This document shows positions 9,667 to 19,500 of a DNA stretch of 64,000 bases, one piece after another. Within the stretch, counting starts at the first letter, position 1; the number at the start of each line of letters is the position of its first letter. The notes under the pieces were generated by a model. The model ran no database searches. It worked only from the letters and a program-made list of their open reading frames with translations, and had not been told where the DNA came from. The stretch comes from Sphingobacterium sp. (GTDB lineage: Bacteria > Bacteroidota > Bacteroidia > Sphingobacteriales > Sphingobacteriaceae), in assembly GCA_031253985.1 (NCBI GenBank), contig JAIRVH010000043.1:78490-142489 (forward strand), read 5' to 3'. Position numbers and translations under genes: made by a program.

Positions 9667-10206
9667 TTATTTTCTTTTAAACAGTTCATTGGCCTCAACA
9701 AGTGTATAAATTCCAATGTAATCATCATACAGCAAAAATTTATTATTGATAAAGCAATAGTAACTTATGGACATCAGCTGTGATTTAGCATATCCATCTT
9801 TAAGTCTCCAGCCGCTATTCTCTTTGAGAAAGTATGCCAGTAGAAAATCCTCTAAACTATGACTTTTATAATAATGAGCTATTTTTGAATCTAATAAAAA
9901 ACAATCAGCGACACTTAAAATACGCGTATTATCGACCTCTATTTCTTGGTTCAAAGCTAAGTCTAAAAATTTTATGTAGGACAAGCGTTTCGGATTTTCA
10001 CGATGAATTTCCCACAATGCAGGTTCATTTATCATAGCGACTTTGCCATTTTTGCACCGAACAAAAAAGTCAAAGTCAAATCTTGAAGGTGTTGTTCGGT
10101 CATCATGGGCCATTTCATAAATTATCCTTGGATCAATGCCCGGTGTATTCTTATTTCTAGAGCAAGAACATAAAAATAGGAGAGCTATGAGTATATATTT
10201 TAACAT
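9667..10206 (-). CDS. Hypothetical lipoprotein
   Basis: A 179-residue protein with a lipoprotein signal (MLKYILIALLFLCSCSRN). The mature part has no recognised domain; it contains several aromatic and acidic stretches (PSRFDFDFF; LLYDDYIGIYTL). It could act with the lipoprotein encoded just downstream (9162-9602). Function unknown. Confidence 0.7.
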   Translation of the reverse strand: MLKYILIALLFLCSCSRNKNTPGIDPRIIYEMAHDDRTTPSRFDFDFFVRCKNGKVAMINEPALWEIHRENPKRLSYIKFLDLALNQEIEVDNTRILSVADCFLLDSKIAHYYKSHSLEDFLLAYFLKENSGWRLKDGYAKSQLMSISYYCFINNKFLLYDDYIGIYTLVEANELFKRK

Positions 10207-10582
10207 ATTTAGTCAGACCATTCCCGATCAATTGCAACTATTTTCCTATCGGGATTAGAAATAAACTGATTGTAATTCATTTATTTTAATTACTGGAATT
10301 GATGATCAAGATATATAAAATTTTTCTAACTCCGATCAACAGCTAACTTCCCCAATAACACTAACAGATCATATTATTCCAGCAAATAATTCCTATTGCT
10401 TAACACAGAAGAAATTTAAACTATTTAGCCATACATAATTGCTGATTTATCTCAATAACACCATAAACAAGAAATAAAAATAGCGTCTTTTTCCATTTTC
10501 TCTATTGGCAAAAATTTATATCTTTATGAATAGGAAAACCTAAAATTATGTTATTCTTTACCGAAGCTGAATTTAAATGATC
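10207..10582. other. Intergenic region, divergent promoters
   Basis: AT-rich gap between divergent genes. It must hold promoters for both, but I see no clear palindrome, terminator or small ORF. Confidence 0.4.
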
Positions 10583-11836
10583 ATGAATAAAATACTTTTT
10601 ACTCTCTTCTTTGTTTTGGTTTCTGCTTTCGGCTTTTCACAAACATTGACTAAGGCAGACTATATTGAAGATCTGGATTTTTTAAAAAGAACATTGCCCG
10701 CCAAACATACCAACCTATTTGCCAAAACCACAAAAGCCACCTTTGAGAAGCTCGTCGATGACATTGCCAACAAAGCGGATTCTTTGAATTATGAGACCTT
10801 CACCGTAGAGCTCTTCAAGCTTATGGTAAGTATAAAAGATGAGCATACATTTGTTGAACCAAAATTCAATAGAATCCTTCCCATTCAGCTGGATATGTTC
10901 AACGATGAAGTATATTTAACAGCTATAGATCCAGCTTTTGCATCATTATTAGGGACCAAATTAGCAGCGATCAATAATCACAGCTTCAAACAGATTAATG
11001 CGTTGTTTAAAGAGGCCATCCTAAGTGAAAACCGTTCGTATTTCGATGATCACCTGCTCCACTTCATCAACAATCCGGCTTTTTTAAAAGGCCTCGGAAT
11101 CATTGATTCGGACAAAGAAGCCGAATTCACATTTGTTGACCGGAACAATAAAATTAGTAAGATAAAATTGACGTCATCACAAGGCAATGATCTAAAAAAA
11201 TTAAATCTAACAGCTGGTGCAGTCAATCTGCTCTCAAAAAAGAAAGCAGGAAACTATTGGTACGATTATGATACTGCTGACAAAATCCTTTATTTTAATT
11301 ATACGACATGCAGGGAAGATCCGGCTCAGCCTTTCGACCAATTTAATCAGGAGTTGTTCACCTTGATCAACACCAAGCGCCCAAATAAAATTGTGCTGGA
11401 TCTGCGGTATAACAACGGCGGGAATTCCGGTATTTTAACGCCATTTATTGAACAAATCAAAAATAGCTACCTGAATAACAAAGACAGTTTTTTTGTATTG
11501 ATAGGCAAGAAAACGTTCTCCTCGGCTGTGATGAACGCCGTTGAACTGAAGAAAAATTCGAATGCAACCTTTATTGGTGAAGAAACCAGTGGTTCAATCA
11601 ATCATTATGGAGAAGTGAGAGGATTCAATTTGCCAAAATCAGACATCGTGATTGCCTACTCGACGAAATACTGGGAAGTATGGAAAGGAAAGGAAGGACC
11701 ACTAAAACCTGATATCAATATTAAGTATACGATCGAGAATTATATGGAAGGGAAAGACGAGGCATTAATGAGCATATGGCCCCAACGACCGCATCCTAAA
11801 GGAAAGTCAATAAGTAGCACACTAATACTGCGATAA
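10583..11836 (+). CDS. Secreted S41-family peptidase
   Basis: About 417 residues from the second Met of MIMNK, which begins a clean signal peptide (MNKILFTLFFVLVSAFGFSQ). The C-terminal half is an S41 tail-specific-protease fold: 'KIVLDLRYNNGGNSG' is the usual strand-loop, 'KKTFSSAVMNAVE' carries the nucleophile (Ser313/Ser314), and 'ATFIGEETSGSINHYGE' follows. No PDZ domain is obvious, as in the tricorn/IRBP-like Bacteroidota members. It is probably a periplasmic or surface peptidase of unknown substrate. It converges on the 11843-12385 gene with only 6 bases between. Confidence 0.88.
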   Translation: MNKILFTLFFVLVSAFGFSQTLTKADYIEDLDFLKRTLPAKHTNLFAKTTKATFEKLVDDIANKADSLNYETFTVELFKLMVSIKDEHTFVEPKFNRILPIQLDMFNDEVYLTAIDPAFASLLGTKLAAINNHSFKQINALFKEAILSENRSYFDDHLLHFINNPAFLKGLGIIDSDKEAEFTFVDRNNKISKIKLTSSQGNDLKKLNLTAGAVNLLSKKKAGNYWYDYDTADKILYFNYTTCREDPAQPFDQFNQELFTLINTKRPNKIVLDLRYNNGGNSGILTPFIEQIKNSYLNNKDSFFVLIGKKTFSSAVMNAVELKKNSNATFIGEETSGSINHYGEVRGFNLPKSDIVIAYSTKYWEVWKGKEGPLKPDINIKYTIENYMEGKDEALMSIWPQRPHPKGKSISSTLILR

Positions 11837-11842
11837 AAAGAT

Positions 11843-12385
11843 CTACCGGCTGGATAATTTGATCTTTCCCTCGTCATTGAAATCCGTATTATCCATAACT
11901 CTTTTGAGATTTAGTTGCTTCAATGCTAAGCCTTCCTGCAAGGTCAGATCTGTAGCTTTCACCCTAAATAATGGATAGGACAATGGCTTTTCGCTCCATT
12001 CGAGCACAAAATGGTATCCATCAACGATTTTTTGCTGGTCATCTGTTTTGATGATCAAGATATTATGAAAGGTCTGCTCCGGCTTGGCAGGATCGTTATC
12101 TGGTGAAATGCCCCTTGCTTTATAGGTGGCGACAAACTTATAATAGTGGTATTTGCCATTTATCGGATTGAATACTAATTCGCGGCTGTTATTTTCTTTG
12201 ATCAAGCCTAGGAAAGTATCCTCAAAATCATCCAACATTTTATAATTAAAATCGGTATTGATCTTATTGGCGACCAATACATAGGTTTTTTCAACTTTAC
12301 CGGTGGGATTGTCTTTTTGCTGATTTTGTGCCTCGGCCGAATAGCAGGCGAACCAGCCTAACAGCAGGACTATTAAATATCTCAT
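11843..12385 (-). CDS. Secreted hypothetical protein
   Basis: A 180-residue protein with a Sec signal peptide (MRYLIVLLLGWFACYSAEAQ) and a mature region of mixed alpha/beta character ('YHYYKFVATYKARGI', 'LVANKINTDFNYKML'). No domain recognised. It is a stand-alone minus-strand gene convergent with the S41 peptidase. Confidence 0.7.
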   Translation of the reverse strand: MRYLIVLLLGWFACYSAEAQNQQKDNPTGKVEKTYVLVANKINTDFNYKMLDDFEDTFLGLIKENNSRELVFNPINGKYHYYKFVATYKARGISPDNDPAKPEQTFHNILIIKTDDQQKIVDGYHFVLEWSEKPLSYPLFRVKATDLTLQEGLALKQLNLKRVMDNTDFNDEGKIKLSSR

Positions 12386-12768
12386 TTTTCTAATTTATTA
12401 AAATTCGAGCAGTATTCCACCAGCTGACCAGCAAACATTGCTTTTTTTAATCTGGAGATGACACAAACAGGATACTTTTACACTATTCCAATAAATACTC
12501 CGATAGCATACGCTTCCAGCGGAAACAGTTATGTCAACAAGCAGAGTGGCATGTACTCATTCATATCCTTCCAGTGCAGAAAAAATCATGACCGTGTGTA
12601 GACTTCAGGAATTGCGATTGGCATAAATTATAGGTTGCAACCTGGTAATCGCTGCATAAAAGTGCGAATTGTCCTGTTAAATGTTTTAATTGTCCTATTA
12701 TCGTAAGCATCAAGTGCCGTAATTTTGTATCCCGCTAGTCCAGAAGACCAATTACATTTTTTCCGCAC
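12386..12768. other. Intergenic region with AraC promoter
   Basis: Gap between divergent genes. The right part holds the promoter and direct repeats annotated separately at 12667-12727. The left part (12386-12660) shows no ORF or strong repeat. Confidence 0.5.
12667..12727 (+). promoter_or_regulatory. Direct repeats and -7 element upstream of AraC gene
   Basis: AATTGTCCTGTTA (12667-12679) and AATTGTCCTATTA (12688-12700) are direct repeats exactly 21 bp apart, two helical turns, as typical for AraC-family tandem sites. A -7 element TAATTTTG lies at 12720-12727, 41 bases before the start codon. This suggests autoregulation. Confidence 0.6.
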
Positions 12769-13731
12769 ATGGAGCAAGAGTATAAACTACATTTTTCAAA
12801 ACCGATCCTGAAGATCAAAGACGTCAGCAGAAAGCTGCCGGATTTCTGCCGTTACCCCGTTCCAATGGCAAAAAAAAGTCTTCTTTTGGAATTTCCCACT
12901 ACCACGCTCCTCCAACAGACCATTCAATGTGATATCTTTCGGATCGACATCTTCCAGCTGGATTCGCAGGATAATTTTATAGCGTATTACAGCCTTGATC
13001 AACAGCACATCTTCCTCAATTTTGTTCTTTCTAATCCGATTCTTTTTAAAAGTGTGGAAGGGGCACAGATTACACGGCCAGATACCTGCAGTTTTTACCT
13101 TTCTGCCGAACAGGCGGGAAACTATCGGGTCGAATGCAGCCGGGGAAGTACCGATCTCGTCGTGATCTCCCTTGATCCGGACTGGCTCCGTCGAGCAATC
13201 AGCCCATATCCGATACTCAGTCAAGCATTAGCTTTTTTACTGGTGTCCAGCAATCCCTTTGATGTACTGCCGCATTTCCGGATTGACCAAGCCGTCCGTC
13301 AGTGGCTTTTTGCCGTGCTTGCCTTCGATCATGAGAATCCAATTGCGCAGCTCGGCGAACTCCAAAACTATATTGCCATGAGCCTCCATCATTACGAGCA
13401 GCTTCTGGCCCGCTCCAGCCGTACACAGGTCTATCTGATCAAACTGCATATCGATCAGCATTACAGCTCTCCGGATCTTGATCTCAACCATCTTCCGCAC
13501 CATCTTGCCCTATCCGACACCAGCATTGTGCGGCGTTTTAAAAAGGAATATGGAACCACCATCCGCAATTATTGCATCCGGGTACGCATGCAGCAGGCAC
13601 ACCGGCTCCTCACCCAGGAAAATCGACCTATTTCAGAGGTCTACCCGGTGGTTGGCTATATCAATGAAAATTCTTTTCGCAAGGCTTACAGAAAGTATCT
13701 TCTACAGCTCAATCACAAAGCCCTGGTTTAA
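12769..13731 (+). CDS. AraC-family transcription regulator
   Basis: A 320-residue protein. The last 100 residues form an AraC HTH domain: 'LIKLHIDQHYSSPDLDLNHL' begins it, 'TSIVRRFKKEYG' is the first recognition helix, and 'ISEVYPVVGYINENSFRKAYRK' the second. The N-terminal 210 residues are an unassigned sensor similar in layout to other Sphingobacterium AraC proteins. Direct repeats upstream fit self-regulation. The target is unknown; the Crp-like gene and the small secreted protein downstream are candidates. Confidence 0.85.
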   Translation: MEQEYKLHFSKPILKIKDVSRKLPDFCRYPVPMAKKSLLLEFPTTTLLQQTIQCDIFRIDIFQLDSQDNFIAYYSLDQQHIFLNFVLSNPILFKSVEGAQITRPDTCSFYLSAEQAGNYRVECSRGSTDLVVISLDPDWLRRAISPYPILSQALAFLLVSSNPFDVLPHFRIDQAVRQWLFAVLAFDHENPIAQLGELQNYIAMSLHHYEQLLARSSRTQVYLIKLHIDQHYSSPDLDLNHLPHHLALSDTSIVRRFKKEYGTTIRNYCIRVRMQQAHRLLTQENRPISEVYPVVGYINENSFRKAYRKYLLQLNHKALV

Positions 13732-13891
13732 GCGGGTTCCCGCCCGGCAGACATCAGATTGGACCGGATGATCAAAAGCGTTATTTTATGAGGGTAATTA
13801 GGTCATATTTTATCCTTTCAGTCCTTTCCTATCTCTTGTCCACTTAAGAAATTTATATCGTTACTAATTATAATTTTAACCATTCGAAACG

Positions 13892-14011
13892 ATGAAAATT
13901 TCAACATACCTACTTTTCGCCTACATGATAGGCTGTGCATTTTATCGCAAGTGCCCCCATCAATCAGCGCAATTATCAATCGCTCAGTCAATACAGGACA
14001 ATCAGCTATGA
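13892..14011 (+). CDS. Small hydrophobic leader-like ORF
   Basis: A 39-codon ORF beginning MKISTYLLFAYMIGCAF and ending CAGCTATGA. Its stop TGA overlaps the ATG at 14008 of the next gene (ATGA), a layout typical of translational coupling. It has a short hydrophobic N-terminus with a possible lipobox Cys15. It may be a leader peptide that couples ribosomes to the Crp-like gene, or a small membrane peptide. Evidence is the overlap only. Confidence 0.4.
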   Translation: MKISTYLLFAYMIGCAFYRKCPHQSAQLSIAQSIQDNQL

Positions 14012-14631
14012 CAATGGGCCGCAATACGAAGACAGGCCTCAAACTTTTGCTGGATTTTTGGGGTAGATACCACAACCTGGACAATTTCCATTATCAATGG
14101 GCCAAGGATCACCTCAAGACCATTTTTGTCAGACGCCGGGAGGTACTCGAATTGTCTGCCAGCACCAGCTATTTTGTTGCCAAAGGCCTGCTTGCCCGTG
14201 TCGAGGAGGATCCGCTCACGCTCAAAAGGAAGATTATGAGCCTTGCCCTTCCCAATATGGCTCTGCTGTGTACCGTGCACCTGCACAGCCATCATATACA
14301 ACCGGGCAAGCTCGTCGCCCTGCGTTCGGGCATACTGGTTAGCTTACCCCATACGGCACTGCGCCAATTTCAGGCAGACGAGAAATCGATAGACACCCTC
14401 ATCGACATTTTTAGCAATAAGGAAAAGCGGCAGCTGGCCCTACTTCGGGAAGCTACGATGGGTTTTTCTCCTTTTGACCGCTATCTCAACTTTGCGCGGC
14501 TGCTTCCCGAAATCAAGGCGGTGACCACACAGATCGAGCAGGCAGATCTGCTCGGAATTTCGCGTGATACCGTGCAGCAGGCGCAATATTTTCTTGCAAC
14601 CGCCAAAATGCACCGAAAAAAGCATGGCTAA
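14008..14631 (+). CDS. Crp/Fnr-like (cyclic-nucleotide-binding fold) protein
   Basis: About 207 residues from ATG 14008, preferred over the 13951 ATG because it overlaps the stop of the small ORF ahead (ATGA). Residues 40-130 resemble the cyclic-nucleotide-binding beta-roll of divergent Bacteroidota Crp-family proteins ('RREVLELSASTSYFVAKGLL', then 'HSHHIQPGKLVALRSG'). The C-terminal 'LLGISRDTVQQAQYFL' looks like a remnant HTH helix. The family assignment is tentative. The protein could sense a small molecule and regulate neighbours. Confidence 0.5.
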   Translation: MTMGRNTKTGLKLLLDFWGRYHNLDNFHYQWAKDHLKTIFVRRREVLELSASTSYFVAKGLLARVEEDPLTLKRKIMSLALPNMALLCTVHLHSHHIQPGKLVALRSGILVSLPHTALRQFQADEKSIDTLIDIFSNKEKRQLALLREATMGFSPFDRYLNFARLLPEIKAVTTQIEQADLLGISRDTVQQAQYFLATAKMHRKKHG

Positions 14632-14665
14632 GGCAGGCAAAAAACAGTCTATCGGCGTATGCAAT

Positions 14666-14694
14666 TTTGTACTGTAACGTTACAACAGTACAAA
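14666..14694. promoter_or_regulatory. Long palindrome upstream of small secreted-protein gene
   Basis: TTTGTACTGT-N9-ACAGTACAAA, with perfect 10-bp arms; the centre AACGTTACA adds an inner GTAACGTTAC palindrome. It lies 34 bases past the Crp-like stop and 50 bases before the ATG at 14744. No T-run follows, so an operator is more likely than a terminator. Confidence 0.5.
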
Positions 14695-14743
14695 TTATTT
14701 ATAAACAAAAGTTCGCACTCATCTATAAGTGCATAACGAAATT

Positions 14744-15133
14744 ATGACTTACAAAAAGAACAGCTGGCTACGTGCCAGCGCATTAGCAGTATTAGGATTG
14801 GGTATCGCTTATGGTGCCCAAAGTTTTACAAACAAAGAAGAGGTGAAAACTCAAACCCCAGTATCTACATCTTTAGATGATCCGATCTGGTACAACAATG
14901 AATTAGTGGATTCCGATCCGACGAATCCGGCCAATTATGCGTTGACTTCAAAGTTTGATTGTGGCGAAAAAACAGAAGAAATCTGTTCTATCAAAGCGCC
15001 AAACAATGGGTCTGGGCAACCGGACATGTCACACACGGTGTCGCCTGGTGTCACCGTCGAAGATCAGATTGAAGATGCAGTGTCTACTTCCTCCACCAAT
15101 GCCACTGTACAAGCTTTTCGCTCCAATCAGTAA
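14744..15133 (+). CDS. Small exported protein, DUF6520-like
   Basis: 129 residues from ATG 14744 (an upstream Met at 14729 would give a poorer start). A basic, hydrophobic N-terminal export signal (MTYKKNSWLRASALAVLGLG) precedes an acidic mature part with two cysteines (FDCGEKTEEICSI) near residue 80. This layout matches the small DUF6520-type proteins common in Bacteroidota, often encoded beside SusC/D and redox genes. It may be cargo for an unidentified export route. Function unknown. Confidence 0.6.
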   Translation: MTYKKNSWLRASALAVLGLGIAYGAQSFTNKEEVKTQTPVSTSLDDPIWYNNELVDSDPTNPANYALTSKFDCGEKTEEICSIKAPNNGSGQPDMSHTVSPGVTVEDQIEDAVSTSSTNATVQAFRSNQ

Positions 15134-15136
15134 AAC

Positions 15137-15170
15137 AGAAGCAGGCTTTCGCATTTGAAAGCCTGCTTCT
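15137..15170. terminator. Bidirectional terminator hairpin
   Basis: AGAAGCAGGCTTTC-GCATTT-GAAAGCCTGCTTCT, a perfect 14-bp stem just past the 15133 stop and 5 bases from the convergent SusD stop. It probably serves both transcripts. Confidence 0.85.
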
Positions 15171-15175
15171 ATCCC

Positions 15176-16528
15176 TTATCTTGGATTTTGTGGAATATTA
15201 CTTTGAATCAGCACTTCTTTTGGAATTGGGTAAACGTATTGTGCGTCATTAGGCGGCAACTCAAATATCCTTGACTCACCGTTAATCTTTACCTCACGCA
15301 TAAGTGTAACAGCGTTTTCAGGTTCCCGATTCAAGCGTCTCAAATCCGACCATCGTACACCACGAAATAACATTTCCTTACGTCTTTCGTTTAATATAGT
15401 ACGTAAGAGCTCCTTTCTATCCGATAATTGCAGCGCATTAAAGCTTTCTTTACGAACTCTGTTCTCCAGTAGCTTATTAAGATCTGCCAAGGCAACCTCG
15501 ATAGAACCCAGACGCGCATTGTATTCCGCACGAATCAGGTACAATTCATCGTTAGCAAAGCCGGCGAAATATGAGGCAGACCGCCCAGAATAGTAACCTT
15601 TGAAAGCATATTCCGTTGCGTTCACGGATTTAAAATAGACGACCTTCCTTAGATCATTCTCATTATACATAGCGTACAAAGACTTTGGAATTCTGGCTGT
15701 ACTATTATGCAATGCACTACTTCCAGATACTGTGGATCCATAATAGATCATCTCCACATTCTTAGGAAATATCGGAAAGCTGGGCGTCGGATCGATCTCA
15801 TTAAAGTTCATTAAATCTCCATTTACTTTCAGACTTTCATTGGCATAATACCCTGCCTGTTCATAATTAGCCATACTGAGGTAAATACGTGCCAATGCAG
15901 CATATGCGGCCCGTTTACCCGGCCTATTGATCTCCGCCGGCTGATCTTTCAAATAGGGAATAGCTCCTTTGATATCATCAATAATCTGTCTATATGTTTC
16001 ATGCACAGTAGCCCGTGTAACAGGCACATTAAAATCAGATGTCAGCCGTATAGGTGCACCATAGGGGCTATCAGCATCTTTATCAAAGATCGGGCAGTAT
16101 AGTTGGGCTATATAGAAATGAGCCAGTCCTCGCACAAACATCGCTTCCCCCTGAATATCCATATTTTTAATAGGCTGCAAACGCCCCACACCTTCCAAAA
16201 CTATATTGGCGATCATAATCGTATTATAGCATGCTCGCCAATAGATGACATCCATGGAAAGCATGTCCTTGTCCCAGATATAAGCCTCCTGATAACTAGC
16301 CTGCATTTTACCAAAGTCGGCATCACTGAGATAATAATCATCAGTACCTAACTCAATCAACCCCGGATAGTAAAGATTAATCTGGGACTCGAAATCCAAC
16401 AGCGCTCTCAGGTCTTCCTCCTTATCAGGCGTACCTAATGAAAACTGTGGTTTCTCATCCAAAAATTCAGTACAAGATTGGCAACATAGGCATATACCTA
16501 TGATACTAAGATATAGTATATATTTCAT
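15176..16528 (-). CDS. SusD/RagB-family lipoprotein
   Basis: A 450-residue lipoprotein (signal ending CCQSCTEFLDEKP). It has the SusD helical repeats ('GEAMFVRGLAHFYIAQLY') and the C-terminal 'ERRKEMLFRGVRWSDLRRLNRE' signature. It sits 19 bases after its SusC partner and forms the surface lid of that transporter. It is slightly shorter than usual. No enzymes indicate the substrate; the TlpA-like gene in the operon is typical for SusC/D sets handling peptides or redox-active cargo, though that is inference. Confidence 0.93.
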   Translation of the reverse strand: MKYILYLSIIGICLCCQSCTEFLDEKPQFSLGTPDKEEDLRALLDFESQINLYYPGLIELGTDDYYLSDADFGKMQASYQEAYIWDKDMLSMDVIYWRACYNTIMIANIVLEGVGRLQPIKNMDIQGEAMFVRGLAHFYIAQLYCPIFDKDADSPYGAPIRLTSDFNVPVTRATVHETYRQIIDDIKGAIPYLKDQPAEINRPGKRAAYAALARIYLSMANYEQAGYYANESLKVNGDLMNFNEIDPTPSFPIFPKNVEMIYYGSTVSGSSALHNSTARIPKSLYAMYNENDLRKVVYFKSVNATEYAFKGYYSGRSASYFAGFANDELYLIRAEYNARLGSIEVALADLNKLLENRVRKESFNALQLSDRKELLRTILNERRKEMLFRGVRWSDLRRLNREPENAVTLMREVKINGESRIFELPPNDAQYVYPIPKEVLIQSNIPQNPR

Positions 16529-16547
16529 AACAATTAATTCCTTTCTA

Positions 16548-19500
16548 TCAAAAATGAACCGAAACCCCTAAGCTGTAATTTCGGGGCGGTGGCATATTGT
16601 TAAAATCGGGATCTATCCCCCATTTGTTTGCCTTCCAGAGCAGGGCCACATTGTTGGCCGCGGCATAAACCTGAATCTGGTATCTGTGCAGCAACTGACA
16701 TTGATACTGCAATCGGATATCCTGTAAGCGTATAACATCCCCCTTACCGATATTAGCTTCCGAATATGCATAGAAATTATCACGGCTTGAATTGGCCGGA
16801 TAGGTCATAGACGGTATCGTTGTTTTAGTTTCATCACCCGGATTCTGCCATCGTTTGGCATAGTCGCCATGTGTACGCCAGCCATTGAAAAGATCGAGAT
16901 AGCGGATTGTTTCCTTTTGAAAAAAATGACCAAATTTATAGGCGATATTGAAATTCAAAAGCCACGACTTCCAGGTAAAAGTCTGATTCAGCGATCCATA
17001 ATAAGGTGGAATTCCCGAACCGTGGTATACCAGATTTTGTACCGAATCGGCCAACAATTTGGTGTAGTCCTTTGAAACAGCACCTTTCAAATAACCCTGA
17101 GGGTCGCCGTTAATAGGGTCAAGTCCTATAAAACGATAGGACAATACCGGATAAAGTGCTTTCCCTTCCAAAGGAGACAAATTGCGTCCCGAATAGGCCG
17201 TAAAAGTCAATGCGCGCCAGGTACCTCCATAATAGCTATCCACCTTATCCTTATTAATTGTAAACATTACCCTCGTGTTCCATTTAAAGTTACCGTCGAG
17301 AACTTTGGCATTTAAATCAATATCAATTCCCTTACCCGATGTTATCGCTACATTGCGTCTCAAGGTGGAGAATCCATAAGTCGGATCGATGGGATCCGAA
17401 GCAAAGAGATCCGTCGATTTTTTAAAATAAGCATCGGCCGACAGCGTAATTCTATTGTTAAATAGAGCAGCGTCCAAAGCGATATTTAACATACGCACAT
17501 CCTCCCAACGGAGCGATGGATTGGGAAGCAGCGAGACGATGGCACGCGGAAAGGTACTGACATCGGTATTCAATCCCGACATATAACTTATAATCGGGAG
17601 ACTCGTAGTCATTCCCCCTGAATTGCCACTATGTCCTAATGTAGACCGCAACTTTAAGCTATTGACAAAACTACTTTTCGAAAAAAAAGATTCATCCGAC
17701 AACTTCCATGCTAGACCTGCCGACCACAGCGGATTCCATTTGTTGTTGGCATCAACACCAAACAGATTGGAAGCATCCTTTCGACCGCTTATTGAAAAAA
17801 TATAACGCCCCCTGTAGGTATACGAAGCATTGCCAAATAATGACACATACCTCCGTATTCGCTTATCAAAACCGTTTGAATAAGGTATACGGCTCAAACC
17901 GCTAATACCGTCATAGATCGGGTAGGCACCGACCGGATCTATCAATTGATTCGTGTACAATTTTTCATCAAATCCATAGGTAGTAAATAAATTACTCTCC
18001 TCTGAACGTGCAGACACCTCCGAGCCTCCAAAGAAGTTCAGTTCATGCCGCTCGTTCCATTTTTGGCTAAAATTGACTTGTATTCGTCCCTTGTGGCTAG
18101 TGAAATCATTGTTTCCATTGTTAAGTATACCACCTAGTGGAACGATCCGCTTTACCGTTCCATTGTCTAGCTGTGTAAAGCGATTGATCAGATCACGTGT
18201 AAAGAAAGACTCCTGCCCCCTTAGCGTTCGACTCGCACCGAGCTGTCCCTCAAATCCATATTGACCAGTAATATCCAGACTGTTCCAAAGTTTGACTGAA
18301 AGCTTAAGTCCTGTGTTCCAATAGTTGGTATTATTATTCGCTTTTGATTTACCGAATTCTGCCAGAGGCCGATAGAACCAGTCCAGAAGACCTTCATTCC
18401 GGGCAACAACAGCTTCGATATATCTAAAATTATATTGTGACGGTATAGAAAGTGGATTGCCTGCATCATCCATTAACTCAGCATATGGATAGAGATTTGT
18501 CCGTCCTCCGCCCACGGATATCGGATAATCCGTTAGTCCCGGATTGTAACTATTCTGTATATTCGAATACATCAGGTTGCTCTCCAGCCGAAAGCGCTTC
18601 CAGAAATCAAGCTGATAACTTCCACTGATCACTAGCCGCCGGTTGTCACTCTCCCTCTGGCTAAGCGCATTTCTGTCGTAACCAGCTCCTATACGATAAC
18701 CGCTATTCTTGCTACCTCCTGATAGGGCAATATTATTTTGGCTCAGGATGCCTCTTCGGTATACATAACGGAGCATCTCATTGCGATAATCCAGTGTCTT
18801 ATATTTTTCGATACGTGCGTCCATTTCCTGTTGGGAAATTAGTCCCTTAGAGAGATCATACAGTCCGTCCACTACAGGAGACACAATACCCCGATTGGAA
18901 TTTGTTCCATTTAATATTGTATTATAAAAGCCCTTGTCGAATAACATTTTTTCCACATCCATGAATTCAGCCGAAGACATTTTGGGCGCATACATCAAAT
19001 TGGGTTTCGCCGTCAGGGTTAGATTAGACGAAAAGTCTACCGCCACCCCACTTTGCCTATTATGTTTTTTTAGTTTGATAACGATGACACCATTGCCAGC
19101 ACGTGCACCCCACACAGAAGTGGCAGCAGCATCTTTGAGCAATGTCACTGTTTCTACATCATTAGGGTTGATCGAATTGATATTCCCTTCAAATGGCAGG
19201 TCATTGACTATTATGAGCGGTCCCATGAGCGCATCTGAGAGCGTATTGATACCGCGGATATTGATCTGATTGCTACCATCACGTCTATCCATCTGCAAGG
19301 CAGAAAAATTACCTTCCAGCCGATCCAGTATATTTCCCGACGACATACGTTGCATAATGATTTTATCATCCACCTGTGCAAAAGCCCCTGTAGCCCTATC
19401 TTTGGGTATACGTTGGTAACCAGTCTCTATCATTACTTCCTTGAGCTGATTGGTTTTCTTGGTGAGAACAATCCGAAAAGCTCTACTTTTCAATTCGGAA

